A stretch of 64,000 bases of DNA, taken from contig JAJCYY010000087.1 of NCBI GenBank assembly GCA_029262735.1, forward strand, positions 1 through 64,000, in the 5' to 3' direction. Origin of the DNA: Chloroflexota bacterium (lineage in GTDB: Bacteria; Chloroflexota; Dehalococcoidia; Lucifugimonadales; Lucifugimonadaceae). A model generated the notes under the pieces. It was not told the origin of the DNA. It did not search any database and saw only the letters and a list, made by a program, of their open reading frames with translations. A program made the translations under genes and the position numbers. This document shows positions 34,265 through 44,384 of the stretch, in pieces. How positions within the stretch are numbered: the first letter of the stretch is position 1; each line of letters starts with the position of its first letter.

Positions 34265-36679
34265 ATGGCAAACGACCGCACAATAAATGTTTCTGAATCT
34301 TCCCAATGGGAAGATCAAGTCGTGACCGAGCGGCAGCCCCAGCCAGTTAGCCGGGACGGGGTGGGGGGCTGGAGCCGCCGTCGGTTGCGCGGTCTTTCTC
34401 TACTGCAACGATTTCTGATACTCGGAGCAATCCTGTTCGTCTCCGGTTTCGTCGTTATCGGTCTTGTCATCACCACATCTACTCGATCCCTCTCAGACCG
34501 GATTATGCAGGATCGGCTTTCCGGAACTCGAGTTGCCGCGGCAGGGCTCTCTGAGACTATCCGCCAGGCCCGAGCAGAACTGATTGGTCATCGGGACATG
34601 ATGGCCCTTTCGGGGGATCGAATTGAACCTCCGTATGCCTCGCTTTCAAGCCTGACTCAATCTCATTTAACAGCCTTCAGTGGTGGGTTGGCACTCGTCG
34701 ATGCTGATGGGTCACTCTTGGCCGTAAGTCGGGACTCGTTGCTACCAGCCGGTTCATCTATACCGTTCTCGGTCGCTTCAACTGCCGGGGAAGATGGTGC
34801 ACTTACTCCTGTGTTCAGCGGCCTGTCGGGCGGAGCCATGGTGTCCGTGATAGTCAGACTCGAAGAAGCGCGGGGCGACCTTTTTCTTGCCGGGCTCATC
34901 GTACCCGCAGATTCGCCTCTGATCGATCTGATGAAGACCAGCACCGAAGCGATGGCCACGGGCCACGCAGAGTTGCTGGACCAGAACGGGCGGGTGATCG
35001 CCAGCACCGAAGTTGGAACTGAACTGACCGACGGAGATCACCCGGACTTTTACCTGCAGAGGATTGCCAAAGGCACGGACGGAGTCGAGTCTGTCGATCA
35101 TATTCCCTCTCTAGACGAGGCTGGAAACGGCGACGATGACCGTCACGTGATGGCCTATGTGAAAATTCCTGACACTGAGTGGGCACTGGCTGTCGGAGGC
35201 TCCGAGGACGAAACCTTTGGGCCTGTCTCGGACCTTCGCCGGAGCCTCTACTTATGGTCTGCTGCAGTCGGCGCGGTTGTCGCGATCTTCGGCGGTATTT
35301 CAGTCAACCGCATCGTGCGGCCAGTCAGATCGCTCTCACTCTCTGCGCGAGCCGTGGCTGCAGGCGATCTGGAAACCGAGATAAAGGTTTCTGAAGGTGG
35401 CGAGATTGCCGAATTGGCTGAAGACCTTGAGCAGATGAGACGTAACCTGGTCGTTTCGGTCGAACAGATGCAGCATTTCAACGCCCAGTTGGAAGAGACC
35501 GTTGCCGACCAGACTAATGAGTTGCGGGCCAGGAACGATGAGCTACTCCTGGTGAATAACGTGACCGAGGCGCTCAGTTCAACGCTGAGCACTTCAACTG
35601 TGGCGCAACAGGTTCTGAGTCATGTATCCGACGTCGAAGGAGTGATGAACTCCACTATGTTCCTTTCAGCCGGATCACCATCTGAGTTCAGGAAGATCGA
35701 GACAGACGCCGACCACACCCTGACCAACGGACCTTCAGTCGATCTCAGCACAATTGCCTGCGAGGACACCTGTTTCCTCTCTCCCGATGCGTTTGCTTCT
35801 ATGGCGCAGGTTGATCCGTTACCGGGCACGAACGCTGTTGCCTGCTTTCCCCTGAGATCTGCCGATCGGCTTGAAGGACTTCTTGCCCTGTTCCTGGAAG
35901 ACGCCAGTCATTCGGATCCCGACGCGTTTAATTCAGTCAGATTGATCTGTCGACAGGCTGCGGTTGCGCTTCAGAACGCACGCCTCTTCAGCGAACTGCA
36001 GCAAAAAGAAAAGTTGACACGAAAACTGCTCAGACAGGTGCTTACGGCACAGGAGAACGAGCGTCAACGAATTGCGCGTGAGCTACACGATGACACGGCT
36101 CAAAGCCTGACCGCAACTCTGATCGCTATTGGCGCAGTTCGAGAACAACTTCCTGCCGAATCTAACCGCCAGTTGTCGCAGGTCGAGGACATGACCAAAG
36201 AAGCGATCGCCGATCTGCGGAAAACGATACTCGCGCTCCGGCCTTCAGCACTCGACGATCATGGTCTTTTTGCCGGGGTCCGTGCTTATGCAGGGCAACG
36301 GCTCGAGACAGCGGGAATCGAGGTCACGTTCGAAGAAAACGGGCTTGACAGTGACATCGAGCCGGAGATCGAATTGATCATATTCAGAGTTGTTCAAGAG
36401 GCCGTGAACAATATCGCTCGCCACTCACAGGCGACTTCGGCAGCTATCAAATTCTGGACCGAACAGGATTCAGTTAACACCGAGGTCACAGACGACGGTG
36501 TCGGATTCGAAGCCAAAGCCGAAAGCGGCATCAGCCCTGACGGCACACATCTGGGGCTGGTCGGAATGCACGAGAGAGTGGAGTTCGTTGGCGGAACGCT
36601 CTCGATCGTCTCCGATTCATCGCACGGCACGCGGCTAGTTTTCAAGGTTCCAAAAAGGATAGGAGAGCTTTCAGATTGA
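34265..36679 (+). CDS. NarX-like membrane histidine kinase (HisKA_3)
   Basis: An 804-residue sensor kinase. TM1 is at about 50-71, an extracytoplasmic Cache-like sensor domain of ~255 residues follows, TM2 is at about 329-349, then a HAMP domain (to ~400), a coiled coil, a GAF domain (~430-585) and the transmitter: QENERQRIARELHDDTAQSL (His near 608) and a HATPase with VVQEAVNNIARHS, DDGVGF and HLGLVGMHERV. This is the NarL-partner class of kinases. It precedes a LuxR/NarL-type regulator with an overlap of four bases (TTGA) and heads the cytochrome region, so it probably senses an outside signal that controls these genes. Confidence 0.92.
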   Translation: MANDRTINVSESSQWEDQVVTERQPQPVSRDGVGGWSRRRLRGLSLLQRFLILGAILFVSGFVVIGLVITTSTRSLSDRIMQDRLSGTRVAAAGLSETIRQARAELIGHRDMMALSGDRIEPPYASLSSLTQSHLTAFSGGLALVDADGSLLAVSRDSLLPAGSSIPFSVASTAGEDGALTPVFSGLSGGAMVSVIVRLEEARGDLFLAGLIVPADSPLIDLMKTSTEAMATGHAELLDQNGRVIASTEVGTELTDGDHPDFYLQRIAKGTDGVESVDHIPSLDEAGNGDDDRHVMAYVKIPDTEWALAVGGSEDETFGPVSDLRRSLYLWSAAVGAVVAIFGGISVNRIVRPVRSLSLSARAVAAGDLETEIKVSEGGEIAELAEDLEQMRRNLVVSVEQMQHFNAQLEETVADQTNELRARNDELLLVNNVTEALSSTLSTSTVAQQVLSHVSDVEGVMNSTMFLSAGSPSEFRKIETDADHTLTNGPSVDLSTIACEDTCFLSPDAFASMAQVDPLPGTNAVACFPLRSADRLEGLLALFLEDASHSDPDAFNSVRLICRQAAVALQNARLFSELQQKEKLTRKLLRQVLTAQENERQRIARELHDDTAQSLTATLIAIGAVREQLPAESNRQLSQVEDMTKEAIADLRKTILALRPSALDDHGLFAGVRAYAGQRLETAGIEVTFEENGLDSDIEPEIELIIFRVVQEAVNNIARHSQATSAAIKFWTEQDSVNTEVTDDGVGFEAKAESGISPDGTHLGLVGMHERVEFVGGTLSIVSDSSHGTRLVFKVPKRIGELSD

Positions 36680-37326
36680 GTATCGACCTGGTGAAAGTGC
36701 TAATAGTCGATGACCACCGCCTGGTGCGATCCGGTATTGGCATGCTGCTTGAACAGGACCCTGACTTTGAAGTCGTCGGTGAATCCGGTGATGGAAAGAC
36801 TGCGGTTGCTCTTTATGAAAGCTTGAATCCGGACATCGTCTTGTTGGACATCTCAATGCCTGAAATGAGCGGATTTGAAGTTGCCGCCGAGATCAGGAAA
36901 AAGCACGAAGACGCCAAAATAGTCATGCTGACGATGCACGAGAGTGAAGAGTACTTTTTCCGCGCACTCAGTTCCGGTGCCTCTGGATACGTCGTAAAAG
37001 GCGCCGACAAAAACGAATTGCTCTTCGCACTGAAGTCGGTCCATTCCGGCGGCGTTTACCTCGATCCGGCCCTGACCCGGTCCATGGTCTCTGACTACTT
37101 GAGGAACAAAACCACGGCAGCCTATGACGGCCTTACAACCCGCGAGGCAGAGGTTCTTCGCCTTATTGCAGACGGCCTTACCAACAGGCAGATAGCGGAT
37201 CAGCTAGTCATAAGCATTACCACGGTTCAAACGCACCGCGCGCACATCATGGACAAGCTCGACCTTCACAACCAGGGTGAGCTTATGAAGTACGCGATCC
37301 GCAAGGGAATGCTGCCTAGCGTCTAG
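36676..37326 (+). CDS. NarL/LuxR-family response regulator
   Basis: A 216-residue regulator. The receiver has the acidic pocket VDDH (11-14), phosphorylation site LLDISMPEMSG (Asp58) and TMHESE and KGADK switch residues; the C-terminal LuxR HTH is LTTREAEVLRLIADGLTNRQIADQL through KLDLHNQGELMKYAI. It starts at TTG 36676 overlapping the kinase stop. Cognate regulator of the kinase upstream and likely activator of the cytochrome operon beginning at 37599. Confidence 0.93.
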   Translation: MSIDLVKVLIVDDHRLVRSGIGMLLEQDPDFEVVGESGDGKTAVALYESLNPDIVLLDISMPEMSGFEVAAEIRKKHEDAKIVMLTMHESEEYFFRALSSGASGYVVKGADKNELLFALKSVHSGGVYLDPALTRSMVSDYLRNKTTAAYDGLTTREAEVLRLIADGLTNRQIADQLVISITTVQTHRAHIMDKLDLHNQGELMKYAIRKGMLPSV

Positions 37327-37598
37327 AAGCGCTTTCGCGTTCTTTTTTACGCCTTTCACATGATCACAATTGTTTTTCGGTTGTGAATGTGTTCCAGCTA
37401 CTTCCGGTACCTGAACCACTCTCTTTGAGTACCTCGGTTCGTGCTCGCGCACGACGCGAAATCGTCTCTACGTCAGAGGTGCCCGATCGCTCTGACGGAT
37501 AACGTCACCGTTGAAGATTAATGACTCTTCGCACGAACCTGGCAATGCATTCCGATTTCTGGATGGCTTGCCGGGTATGACTCGGGAACGTTGCGACG
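37327..37598. promoter_or_regulatory. control region before the seven-heme-domain cytochrome gene
   Basis: 272 bases. A weak stem GCG-CTTT-CGC near 37330-37339 followed by TTTTTT (37343-37348) may end the regulator transcript. TCACAA (37364-37369) and TTGTGA (37381-37386) form an 11-base-spaced inverted repeat that could be an operator. No clear promoter boxes identified. Confidence 0.35.
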
Positions 37599-40500
37599 AT
37601 GAAGATATTCAGACGAGTGTTCGAAAGGCTGTTCTGGCAGGACGCCAACCAGGCGTTCCTGTTACCAGCCACACCGGAGAGTCTTCCAAATCCACCAAAT
37701 GAAGGTCCCTGGGGCGACATGGCCCCGGCTGTCCATGCTGTTACAGGAACAATCAGCGGTACCTCGCGTCGGGTTGCCAGAGTTGTCATACCTCACAGGC
37801 CCCCGAAGCCCGTACCAAACGTGGTGCGAATCATCCTTGATCCGCGTGCCGTTGACGAATCCGTATCGGACGCTCCGCTTCGGCCTGTGGTCGAGTCAAC
37901 GCCTAATGTTCATGACTCCAATCGTGAAATCAACGAGCGCGAGCCGATGCAGGTTGCTTCCAACTCCTCGTCGATCGGAACAACCAGCCCACGTCCAGGC
38001 TCGGTTTCGGAGCAACACGATCACTCGTCGGAGAGCTCCCCCGCCCGGCTTTCACAGCCGATTTCCTCGGCAGTAACTGTTGAAGCAATTGAGGCGGATC
38101 CTGAGCCTGAACGGGTGATGTTCAGCTCCGGCGGGGAAGGCGGTGGCGAATCCGGTCGAGACCCGTCAGTCGTGGAATCTGCGGGTATCGAAACAGAGGG
38201 ATCACAAGAAGAAGTGCATCAGATGAAATCTTCGGTGGATTCTCAGAGCAGGATCGAAGTTCCCGAGCGCGAGAGGACACACGCCGCGACCGTGATGCCA
38301 GAGCGAGTTGAGGTGGAACCGGCTGAGAGCGGTGCCAACGGCATGAACAGTGCGTCGTCATTGTCCGGTGAGTCGAACGAGCAGGACGAACTTCTTGCCA
38401 CGGAATCTGGCTCAAGCAACGGTGGCGGTGACGACGGAGAACCTCCGAAACGCACAGGATTCCTGTACTCGATTTTCGGATCGCCCCGATTCAGAAACGC
38501 TCGCATTGCGGTTGGTGGCACAGCCGCCACCGCAGTTCTCGCTGTGGTCGCCGTGATGTCCCTAACCGGCGACAGTAGCGCTGAAGGTCCAGTGGATGTA
38601 CTCCGCGCCGGTGAAGCAATCTATCTCGCCGAGTGTTCCTCATGTCATGGGGCAGGTGGAGACCGCCTGCCGATTGCTCCACTGAACTCTGCCCAGTTCC
38701 TTGCCGAACGAGGCGACGCCACCCTGATCATGGTGGTTGCTGAAGGCAAGAGCATCATGCCTGCATACGGACTGGCCCGTGGCGGCCCGCTTGACGAGAA
38801 CGACATCCGCTCGGTTGTCGCCTATATGAACAGCCTTGCCGGTAGAGATTCCACCAGTCTGCTGGCAGCGCAGGGCGAGAGCATCTACAACGAATCATGC
38901 ACCCGCTGCCACGGCGTTACTGGTGATCGGATTCCGGTGGCTCCTCTCAATGCAAAAGGATTCCTTGACCGGCGTTCCAATGCCGACCTGCGCACGCAGA
39001 TCACAGACGGTGGCAACACCATGCCGCCATTTGGCGACGCGAACGGCGGGCCGCTATCAATCACTGATATCGACAGTGTGATCGCATTTCTACGGCACAG
39101 GGTTGACGAGAGAACTGCGTCGATAGCGTCAACCGGTCGTGACATCTACGTGACCAACTGTTTGCAGTGCCACGGGCCAATTGGCGATCGAATTCCAGCG
39201 GCTGATCTGAAATCACCGGATTTCCTTGAAACCCTGGGAGACGGAAATATCTTGTTAGCGATCAACGAAGGCACGGAGGTCATGCCGGCATACGGCGCAG
39301 CGAAAGGTGGATCGTTTGGAATTCCAGAACTAGCATCGATGCTGGCGTATCTGAAAGCCAATGCCGGACTGAACTCTTCGTCCGCGCTCAAGACGGCAGG
39401 TTTTAGCAGCAAAGGCGAAGAGCTGTTCATCAGGAACTGCTCGGCCTGCCACGCCGGGAACGGCCAAGGCGTGCCGGGTGTGAAGCTGTTCTCAAGTGAG
39501 TTCCTCGCAGGCAAAACCGACACTGTGCTGCTGGACACGATCACCAATGGAAATGGGAAGGGCATGCCTGCGTGGGGACTGGCAGCTGGTGGTCCGTTGT
39601 CCGAGAACCAGATCGCCGAACTCCTCGCCTTCCTGAAAGAAAAAGCCGGATCCGCGGCAATAGATGCTGATCCGACCCCGACGCCTGAACCAGATACTTC
39701 GGGGAGTGATCAGCAAGGAAGTGGCGACCAGGTTTCAATAACCGCCGGGATGGTGGATCACGGCCGGGAGATCTTCGAATCGACCTGCACGCTTTGCCAC
39801 GGCGCCACTCGCGACGCCATTCCGACTTGCCGCCTCACCGAACAGGACTTCTTCCACGAGCGTGGTGACGATGCTCTGACGACAAGTATCCGAGACGGGC
39901 GCGGTGCTATGCCTGCCTGGGGATCGGCGAATGGCGGGCCACTCTCGGACGAGGATATTCAGGATGTACTCGCCTACCTGAAGGTTGAGGTTGGCGTTGC
40001 CGAGATAGGTGGAGGAGGATCTGGCGACGGTAGTAATGGAAGTGGGTCGGGGATTGGCGGAACCACCCCGTTGATCACTCCCGAGCTCGTCTCTTCCGGA
40101 CGAGAAGTATTTTCCTCCAGTTGTGCTGTTTGTCACGGAGAGACACGCGACAAAGTCCCAACATGCGAGCTGACGAACCCTGATTGGCTGATCGCCAAGG
40201 GATTCGATGGTCTGATTAACTCGGTCACCAACGGGAAACCGCCGCTGATGCCGGCCTGGGGCGAAAACCTCAGCCCGGAAAACATCACCGCCGTGGTCGC
40301 ATTCCTACTAGACGAAGCTGGTGTAGATCCCGCGCAGGCCGGAAGCGGAACAGGAGTCGTTGCGGCTCCAGAACCGACCCACACACCCGCTGCTCCTGTT
40401 GAGCCGATTACGACTCCGAACCTGAACGTCGGCCGCGAGATATTCACCGGGACCTGTGCCATGTGCCATGGGCAGGACGGTCTGAACATTCCTCAGTGTC

Positions 40501-40673
40501 CGGTCGGTTCCAGGGAATGGATTTCGAATATGAGCGAAGAAGGGCTAATAGCACGGATATCGCGCGGCAAACCCTCGTCAGGAATGCCCGCCTGGTCGAC
40601 CGATTTCGACGGTCCGTTGAGTGACGCAGAGATCAAATCGGTTGCACTTTACCTGGGTTCGGTCGCGCGCTGA
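37599..40673 (+). CDS. membrane-anchored heptaheme cytochrome with seven class I cytochrome c domains
   Basis: 1024 residues. Residues 1-300 are polar, Ser/Glu/Pro-rich and probably disordered, apart from a short basic amphipathic start (MKIFRRVFERLFW). One membrane helix lies at about 301-322. Outside follow seven similar domains, each with CxxCH (Cys at 346, 434, 521, 614, 730, 842 and 953) and a distal Met ligand in a motif like MPAYG or MPAWG about 45 residues later. Each unit is about 85-115 residues, with Gly/Ser/Pro linkers between domains 4-5, 5-6 and 6-7. His-Met ligation suggests rather high-potential hemes lined up as an electron wire on the outer face of the membrane. The long cytoplasmic tail is unusual. 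First gene of the cytochrome cluster. Confidence 0.9.
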   Translation: MKIFRRVFERLFWQDANQAFLLPATPESLPNPPNEGPWGDMAPAVHAVTGTISGTSRRVARVVIPHRPPKPVPNVVRIILDPRAVDESVSDAPLRPVVESTPNVHDSNREINEREPMQVASNSSSIGTTSPRPGSVSEQHDHSSESSPARLSQPISSAVTVEAIEADPEPERVMFSSGGEGGGESGRDPSVVESAGIETEGSQEEVHQMKSSVDSQSRIEVPERERTHAATVMPERVEVEPAESGANGMNSASSLSGESNEQDELLATESGSSNGGGDDGEPPKRTGFLYSIFGSPRFRNARIAVGGTAATAVLAVVAVMSLTGDSSAEGPVDVLRAGEAIYLAECSSCHGAGGDRLPIAPLNSAQFLAERGDATLIMVVAEGKSIMPAYGLARGGPLDENDIRSVVAYMNSLAGRDSTSLLAAQGESIYNESCTRCHGVTGDRIPVAPLNAKGFLDRRSNADLRTQITDGGNTMPPFGDANGGPLSITDIDSVIAFLRHRVDERTASIASTGRDIYVTNCLQCHGPIGDRIPAADLKSPDFLETLGDGNILLAINEGTEVMPAYGAAKGGSFGIPELASMLAYLKANAGLNSSSALKTAGFSSKGEELFIRNCSACHAGNGQGVPGVKLFSSEFLAGKTDTVLLDTITNGNGKGMPAWGLAAGGPLSENQIAELLAFLKEKAGSAAIDADPTPTPEPDTSGSDQQGSGDQVSITAGMVDHGREIFESTCTLCHGATRDAIPTCRLTEQDFFHERGDDALTTSIRDGRGAMPAWGSANGGPLSDEDIQDVLAYLKVEVGVAEIGGGGSGDGSNGSGSGIGGTTPLITPELVSSGREVFSSSCAVCHGETRDKVPTCELTNPDWLIAKGFDGLINSVTNGKPPLMPAWGENLSPENITAVVAFLLDEAGVDPAQAGSGTGVVAAPEPTHTPAAPVEPITTPNLNVGREIFTGTCAMCHGQDGLNIPQCPVGSREWISNMSEEGLIARISRGKPSSGMPAWSTDFDGPLSDAEIKSVALYLGSVAR

Positions 40674-40696
40674 ATCGCTGAAGGAGTTTGTGAAAA

Positions 40697-41617
40697 ATGA
40701 TGCCTCCAGCACAGGCCAGACTGAAGAGAAATAGCCAACTGACATTGCTCTGGGTAGCAATGGCCGTTGCCGCAGGCATGCTGATCTGGTGGGTTGTGTT
40801 CTACGCACCCTCACCGTCTCAAGACCTTTTAGACAGCACCCTGATCACACTTGAAGAGGAGGTGCGCAACTCTCCTCAAGATCCCGACAGACGGATCGCT
40901 GTTGCGATTGCCTATGCCGAAAGAGGGTTGCACAAGGAGGCGATCGATCAATTTGAACAGGCGCTCGCACTGGATCCGGAGAACCAGACCGCGATGATCG
41001 GAATCGGCCGGTCGCAGATCCACCAAGGCGACACTGACAACGCCCTCGTGGTCCTGCAGAGCGTGATCGACAAGAATATCGACAATCCGCTGTTGAAGAC
41101 CTCTGAGCAGATCGAAGCCGTCTTCTACGAGATCGGCGGCATCTACATGGAGCAAGAAGATTATCCAGCCGCCATCGAAAATCTCCGCAGCGCGATCGAG
41201 ATCAACCCGGTTGATGCCGATGCGTGGCTATTGCTGGGCCAGGTCCAATTTGCCGACGGAAACCTGCAAGAAGCGCTCGTATCGCTCCTGCAGGCAGTCA
41301 GGCTGGTGCCGAACTACATCGATGCCTACGAAGTCATGGGCGACATATTCGGACAGATGGGAAGCGAAAGCGGTGTCGGTTATGCCTCAGGCATGGTCCT
41401 GGTCAGCAAGCGGGACTACGAACAGGCGGTGCCGAAACTCGAGGTCGCGATCCTGGGCCTATCGGACTTTTCAAGCGCTTTTGAAGGACTTGGATTGGCC
41501 TACGAAGGTGTTGACAACACGCAGGGTGCTACGGCGGCATACGAACGCGCACTTGCTCTCGATCCCGCTTTGATACTCGCCAGACAAGGCCTGCTGCGCA
41601 TGCAAGGAGGACAGTGA
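40697..41617 (+). CDS. membrane-anchored TPR protein, module 1
   Basis: 306 residues with one N-terminal membrane helix (about 14-34) and then tetratricopeptide repeats: segments such as RRIAVAIAYAERGLHKEAIDQFEQALALDPENQ-type helices, a second set with AIENLRSAIEINP, and a last one with TAAYERALALDPAL. It should face the outside of the membrane and act in protein assembly, similar to CcmH/NrfG-like TPR factors that hold apocytochromes. AAGGAG lies upstream of ATG 40697, 23 bp after the heptaheme gene. The stop overlaps the next start. Confidence 0.85.
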   Translation: MMPPAQARLKRNSQLTLLWVAMAVAAGMLIWWVVFYAPSPSQDLLDSTLITLEEEVRNSPQDPDRRIAVAIAYAERGLHKEAIDQFEQALALDPENQTAMIGIGRSQIHQGDTDNALVVLQSVIDKNIDNPLLKTSEQIEAVFYEIGGIYMEQEDYPAAIENLRSAIEINPVDADAWLLLGQVQFADGNLQEALVSLLQAVRLVPNYIDAYEVMGDIFGQMGSESGVGYASGMVLVSKRDYEQAVPKLEVAILGLSDFSSAFEGLGLAYEGVDNTQGATAAYERALALDPALILARQGLLRMQGGQ

Positions 41618-42621
41618 TGCGTTCAACAATCGCTCAGCGCGTTCCAACCACGGGCCTGGTTGCGGCCGCTATCGGACTGGTTGCAATTATGGCCACCGTG
41701 ACGCTGCTCAATATACGGGGCACAAGCAACCCGACGATTCGGGATCTGCCGATCATTGGCGCGGTCATGCAAGAACAGCCGCCAGTCTTCCAATCAGCAA
41801 TTCTTGACCTCCGGGTACCCATGGGTATCGCTGTGACACCGAATGGCGGACGGCTCTACGTCTCAGAAGGAGATGGAGACCGGCTGATCAAGGAGTTTGA
41901 CGCTCGAACTGGCGAGCTGCGGGGCGTCATTGCCGCTCCCGGCACAACCACTGCTGACCGTAAGCCGATGGGGCTGGCTGTCAGCAGGGACGGCGTTCTC
42001 TTTGCTGTCGACCGATTGCGCATGGTCGTCGACATCTTCGACCCGGACAACAACTGGCTCGGCGTACTGCCGGTTCCGGTTGGACAGGGAGCGACATGGG
42101 AACCGCTGGGCGTCGCGATCGGAAACGATGGCGAAGTGTACGTGACCAACGCCAACACTGTTGGCGCACCGTTCGCCACCTACTCGACCGATTGGAAGTC
42201 AGGACTTCCATTCGACGATGCCACAACTGGGATCGGAGGATTCCAGTTTCCGGCCGGTATCGGAGTCTCTCTCGATGACCGGCTGGTGATTGCTGACTCG
42301 AACAGCGGTCGGGTCGTCCTCATGGGTCGCGATCGCACAGTCAGAGCGGTGATTGGCGAAGGTGTCGGTGACGAGGCGATAGGCATACCTCGCTCACCCG
42401 CAGTTGACAGCCGATCACGAATGTATGTGCCAGACGTTACGGGTCATTCCGTGAAGGTCTGGGATATTTCGGACGATGAACCCCGATTTCTCTTCGATAT
42501 CGGGGGGCCAGGAATTGCAGATGGCGAATTCCTGTATCCAAATGCGGTCGCTGTCGACGACCGGGGGACGATCTTCGTCACCGATACGGGTAATGACAGG
42601 GTTCAAAAATGGTTGAAGTAA
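41617..42621 (+). CDS. NHL-repeat beta-propeller protein, module 1
   Basis: 334 residues from ATG 41617 (AAGGAGG six bases upstream; it overlaps the TPR stop by one base). An N-terminal membrane helix (~13-33) is followed by a six-bladed NHL/SMP30-type propeller: PMGIAVTPNGGRLYVSEG, PLGVAIGNDGEVYVTN, FPAGIGVSLDDRLVIADS and YPNAVAVDDRGTIFVTDTG repeat the pattern. No enzyme residues are evident. NHL propellers commonly serve as protein-binding or assembly platforms; next to multiheme cytochromes they may hold or organise them. Confidence 0.87.
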   Translation: MRSTIAQRVPTTGLVAAAIGLVAIMATVTLLNIRGTSNPTIRDLPIIGAVMQEQPPVFQSAILDLRVPMGIAVTPNGGRLYVSEGDGDRLIKEFDARTGELRGVIAAPGTTTADRKPMGLAVSRDGVLFAVDRLRMVVDIFDPDNNWLGVLPVPVGQGATWEPLGVAIGNDGEVYVTNANTVGAPFATYSTDWKSGLPFDDATTGIGGFQFPAGIGVSLDDRLVIADSNSGRVVLMGRDRTVRAVIGEGVGDEAIGIPRSPAVDSRSRMYVPDVTGHSVKVWDISDDEPRFLFDIGGPGIADGEFLYPNAVAVDDRGTIFVTDTGNDRVQKWLK

Positions 42622-42778
42622 TTTCAGCTGTTGCAACACCAGGATACTGCGATTCCACGACAAGGTATCGGGCCGCGGGCCATTCGATCTCATGGCAAGT
42701 CATGAGGCTGGATTGCGGCTGGTCACATAGGTTCATCTTATTGAAGGCGCAATTCTCCGAGTTTAAGGAGACGAAGAA

Positions 42779-44272
42779 ATGAAACGCGCTAGTTTGATTG
42801 CCGCTGCGCTGGCAGCACTCTCAGTGTTGCTATTGTTCGGCTCCGTTGGCTCCGGAGAACGGGCAAATGCAGATGGTGGTCCGCACGGAGGATACCGCGA
42901 CGTTTCAGGAGGACTCCCTGATCAATGCGCCGCGTGTCATCGTGTCCACCAGGGCAAAAGCACAGGAAAGCTGCTGAAAGCAGAGTCGCCCTACGCACTG
43001 TGTCTCACCTGTCACAACGGTGCAGGCTCACAGCTTGACGTTCTTGATGGCGTGAAGCTCGCGTCGACCATTGCACCGGACTCCGGAGTAGTTGCACTGG
43101 CAACCGAGACAGACATCACTGTCTCCGTGGCCCCCAGTGCTGACCTCTCTTCCGGCGCAGGTGGTCAAACCGAGTTTACGATCGCTGTCAGAAGCCGTTC
43201 CGCAGTTGTGGAAAACGTCACGCTTGCCATCACCGCTGAGACGAACGTAGACACTGTTGCGTCCGCTCTTGACGATGCAAACACGTTCTTGGAGGCGGTA
43301 CTTTCAGTGCCGTCCGTAAACGTGCCAGCCATCGCGGGAGGGGTTCCGGGAGTTGCCTACGCGACTCTCACCACTGAGTCGAAACCGGCAGCGGTTGACG
43401 GTGAGTTCACGCTCACAACCGTTACGGCTACGTACACAGCTGGTCCAGCCTCGGTTATCGCGCAAACACGCGTCGGAACTGGTGGACTGGGCGCTCTGAA
43501 TGGCGGCGGCTTCAGGTACATAGCGGGGGCCGAAGTGACCTCCCGTCACAACGCTGACCCTGCAGACAACAGTCTGTTCCCATGGGGCTTTAACGCCAAC
43601 ACGGGACAGGCTTCGAATTCACTGGCTTCTCCGCTTCAGTGCACGAGTTGTCACAACCCGCACGGCACGGCCAACTATCGGCTCTTGAAAGAGACGATAA
43701 ACGGTAATGGTGTCGTGGCGCTCGCCTTCTTCGGCGGTGCATTCACCAAAGACGAAGGTGCGCCTGGACTTGATGCAGGTTCACCTGCCAGCAAGTACAC
43801 GCAGGAGTTTTACGGCTCAGCAGGAAGTGGTGGTGCGCCAACAACTGCCGGTCAGGGCAGCCTGGCAAGTCTTTGTGGAGCGTGTCACACGGCCTACCCG
43901 TCTGACGGTGCGTCCGTTGGATTCACCGCCGGAGGTGTAACTCACTACCGGCACAAGACGGAGATGCCGTACACGGACTGGACGAATCCTGAGACCGGTA
44001 CCCAGGTAACTAACCACCCGGAGACCAATCCGTTGACAGGATTCCCGTCATTGCGGCTCGCAAGTAACACCGGCGAGACCAACACAATCGTCACCTGTCT
44101 GACATGCCACAGAGTGCATGGAAGTACATCGACGATGTCTGGTTACGCACTGACCCAACAGTTCGGAGGCCTTGGCGACAACGACCTGACTCCATCCCAG
44201 ACCTTGAGTAGCAGCAGTACGTTGCTCTTCACGGATAACCGGGGAATGTGTCAGGCATGCCACCAGTGGTAA
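42779..44272 (+). CDS. exported hexaheme cytochrome with paired CxxCH motifs, module 1
   Basis: 497 residues with a signal peptide (1-32). Six CxxCH motifs have Cys at residues 50, 75, 288, 366, 440 and 491; the last ends three residues from the C-terminus (CHQW). The first two form a doubled CXXCH unit (CAACHRVH and CLTCHNG). Between residues 85 and 280 is a Thr/Val/Ala-rich beta domain without heme. CHRVH and CHNPH motifs supply extra His for bis-His ligation. AAGGAG lies eight bases before ATG. No CxxCK or catalytic nitrite-reductase pattern is present. It is probably an electron carrier outside the membrane. Confidence 0.88.
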   Translation: MKRASLIAAALAALSVLLLFGSVGSGERANADGGPHGGYRDVSGGLPDQCAACHRVHQGKSTGKLLKAESPYALCLTCHNGAGSQLDVLDGVKLASTIAPDSGVVALATETDITVSVAPSADLSSGAGGQTEFTIAVRSRSAVVENVTLAITAETNVDTVASALDDANTFLEAVLSVPSVNVPAIAGGVPGVAYATLTTESKPAAVDGEFTLTTVTATYTAGPASVIAQTRVGTGGLGALNGGGFRYIAGAEVTSRHNADPADNSLFPWGFNANTGQASNSLASPLQCTSCHNPHGTANYRLLKETINGNGVVALAFFGGAFTKDEGAPGLDAGSPASKYTQEFYGSAGSGGAPTTAGQGSLASLCGACHTAYPSDGASVGFTAGGVTHYRHKTEMPYTDWTNPETGTQVTNHPETNPLTGFPSLRLASNTGETNTIVTCLTCHRVHGSTSTMSGYALTQQFGGLGDNDLTPSQTLSSSSTLLFTDNRGMCQACHQW

Positions 44273-44314
44273 CCAGCCGTTACCGGGCCGGGGAACCGGC
44301 CCGGTAACGGCTGG
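44273..44314 (+). terminator. perfect 19-bp hairpin right after the hexaheme gene
   Basis: CCAGCCGTTACCGGGCCGG (44273-44291), loop GGAA, and its exact complement (44296-44314) start at the base following the stop codon. The GGAA loop is a GNRA tetraloop. There is no T run after it (GAGTTTAGTC), so it is not a classical terminator. It may partly terminate or protect the upstream mRNA from 3' decay so that the cytochrome is made in excess. Confidence 0.75.
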
Positions 44315-44384
44315 AGTTTAGTCGGAAGGGGGCGGCGAATTTCGGTTGGATTTGATCGAGGCAGTTCTGCAAACGGTGGCTGAC

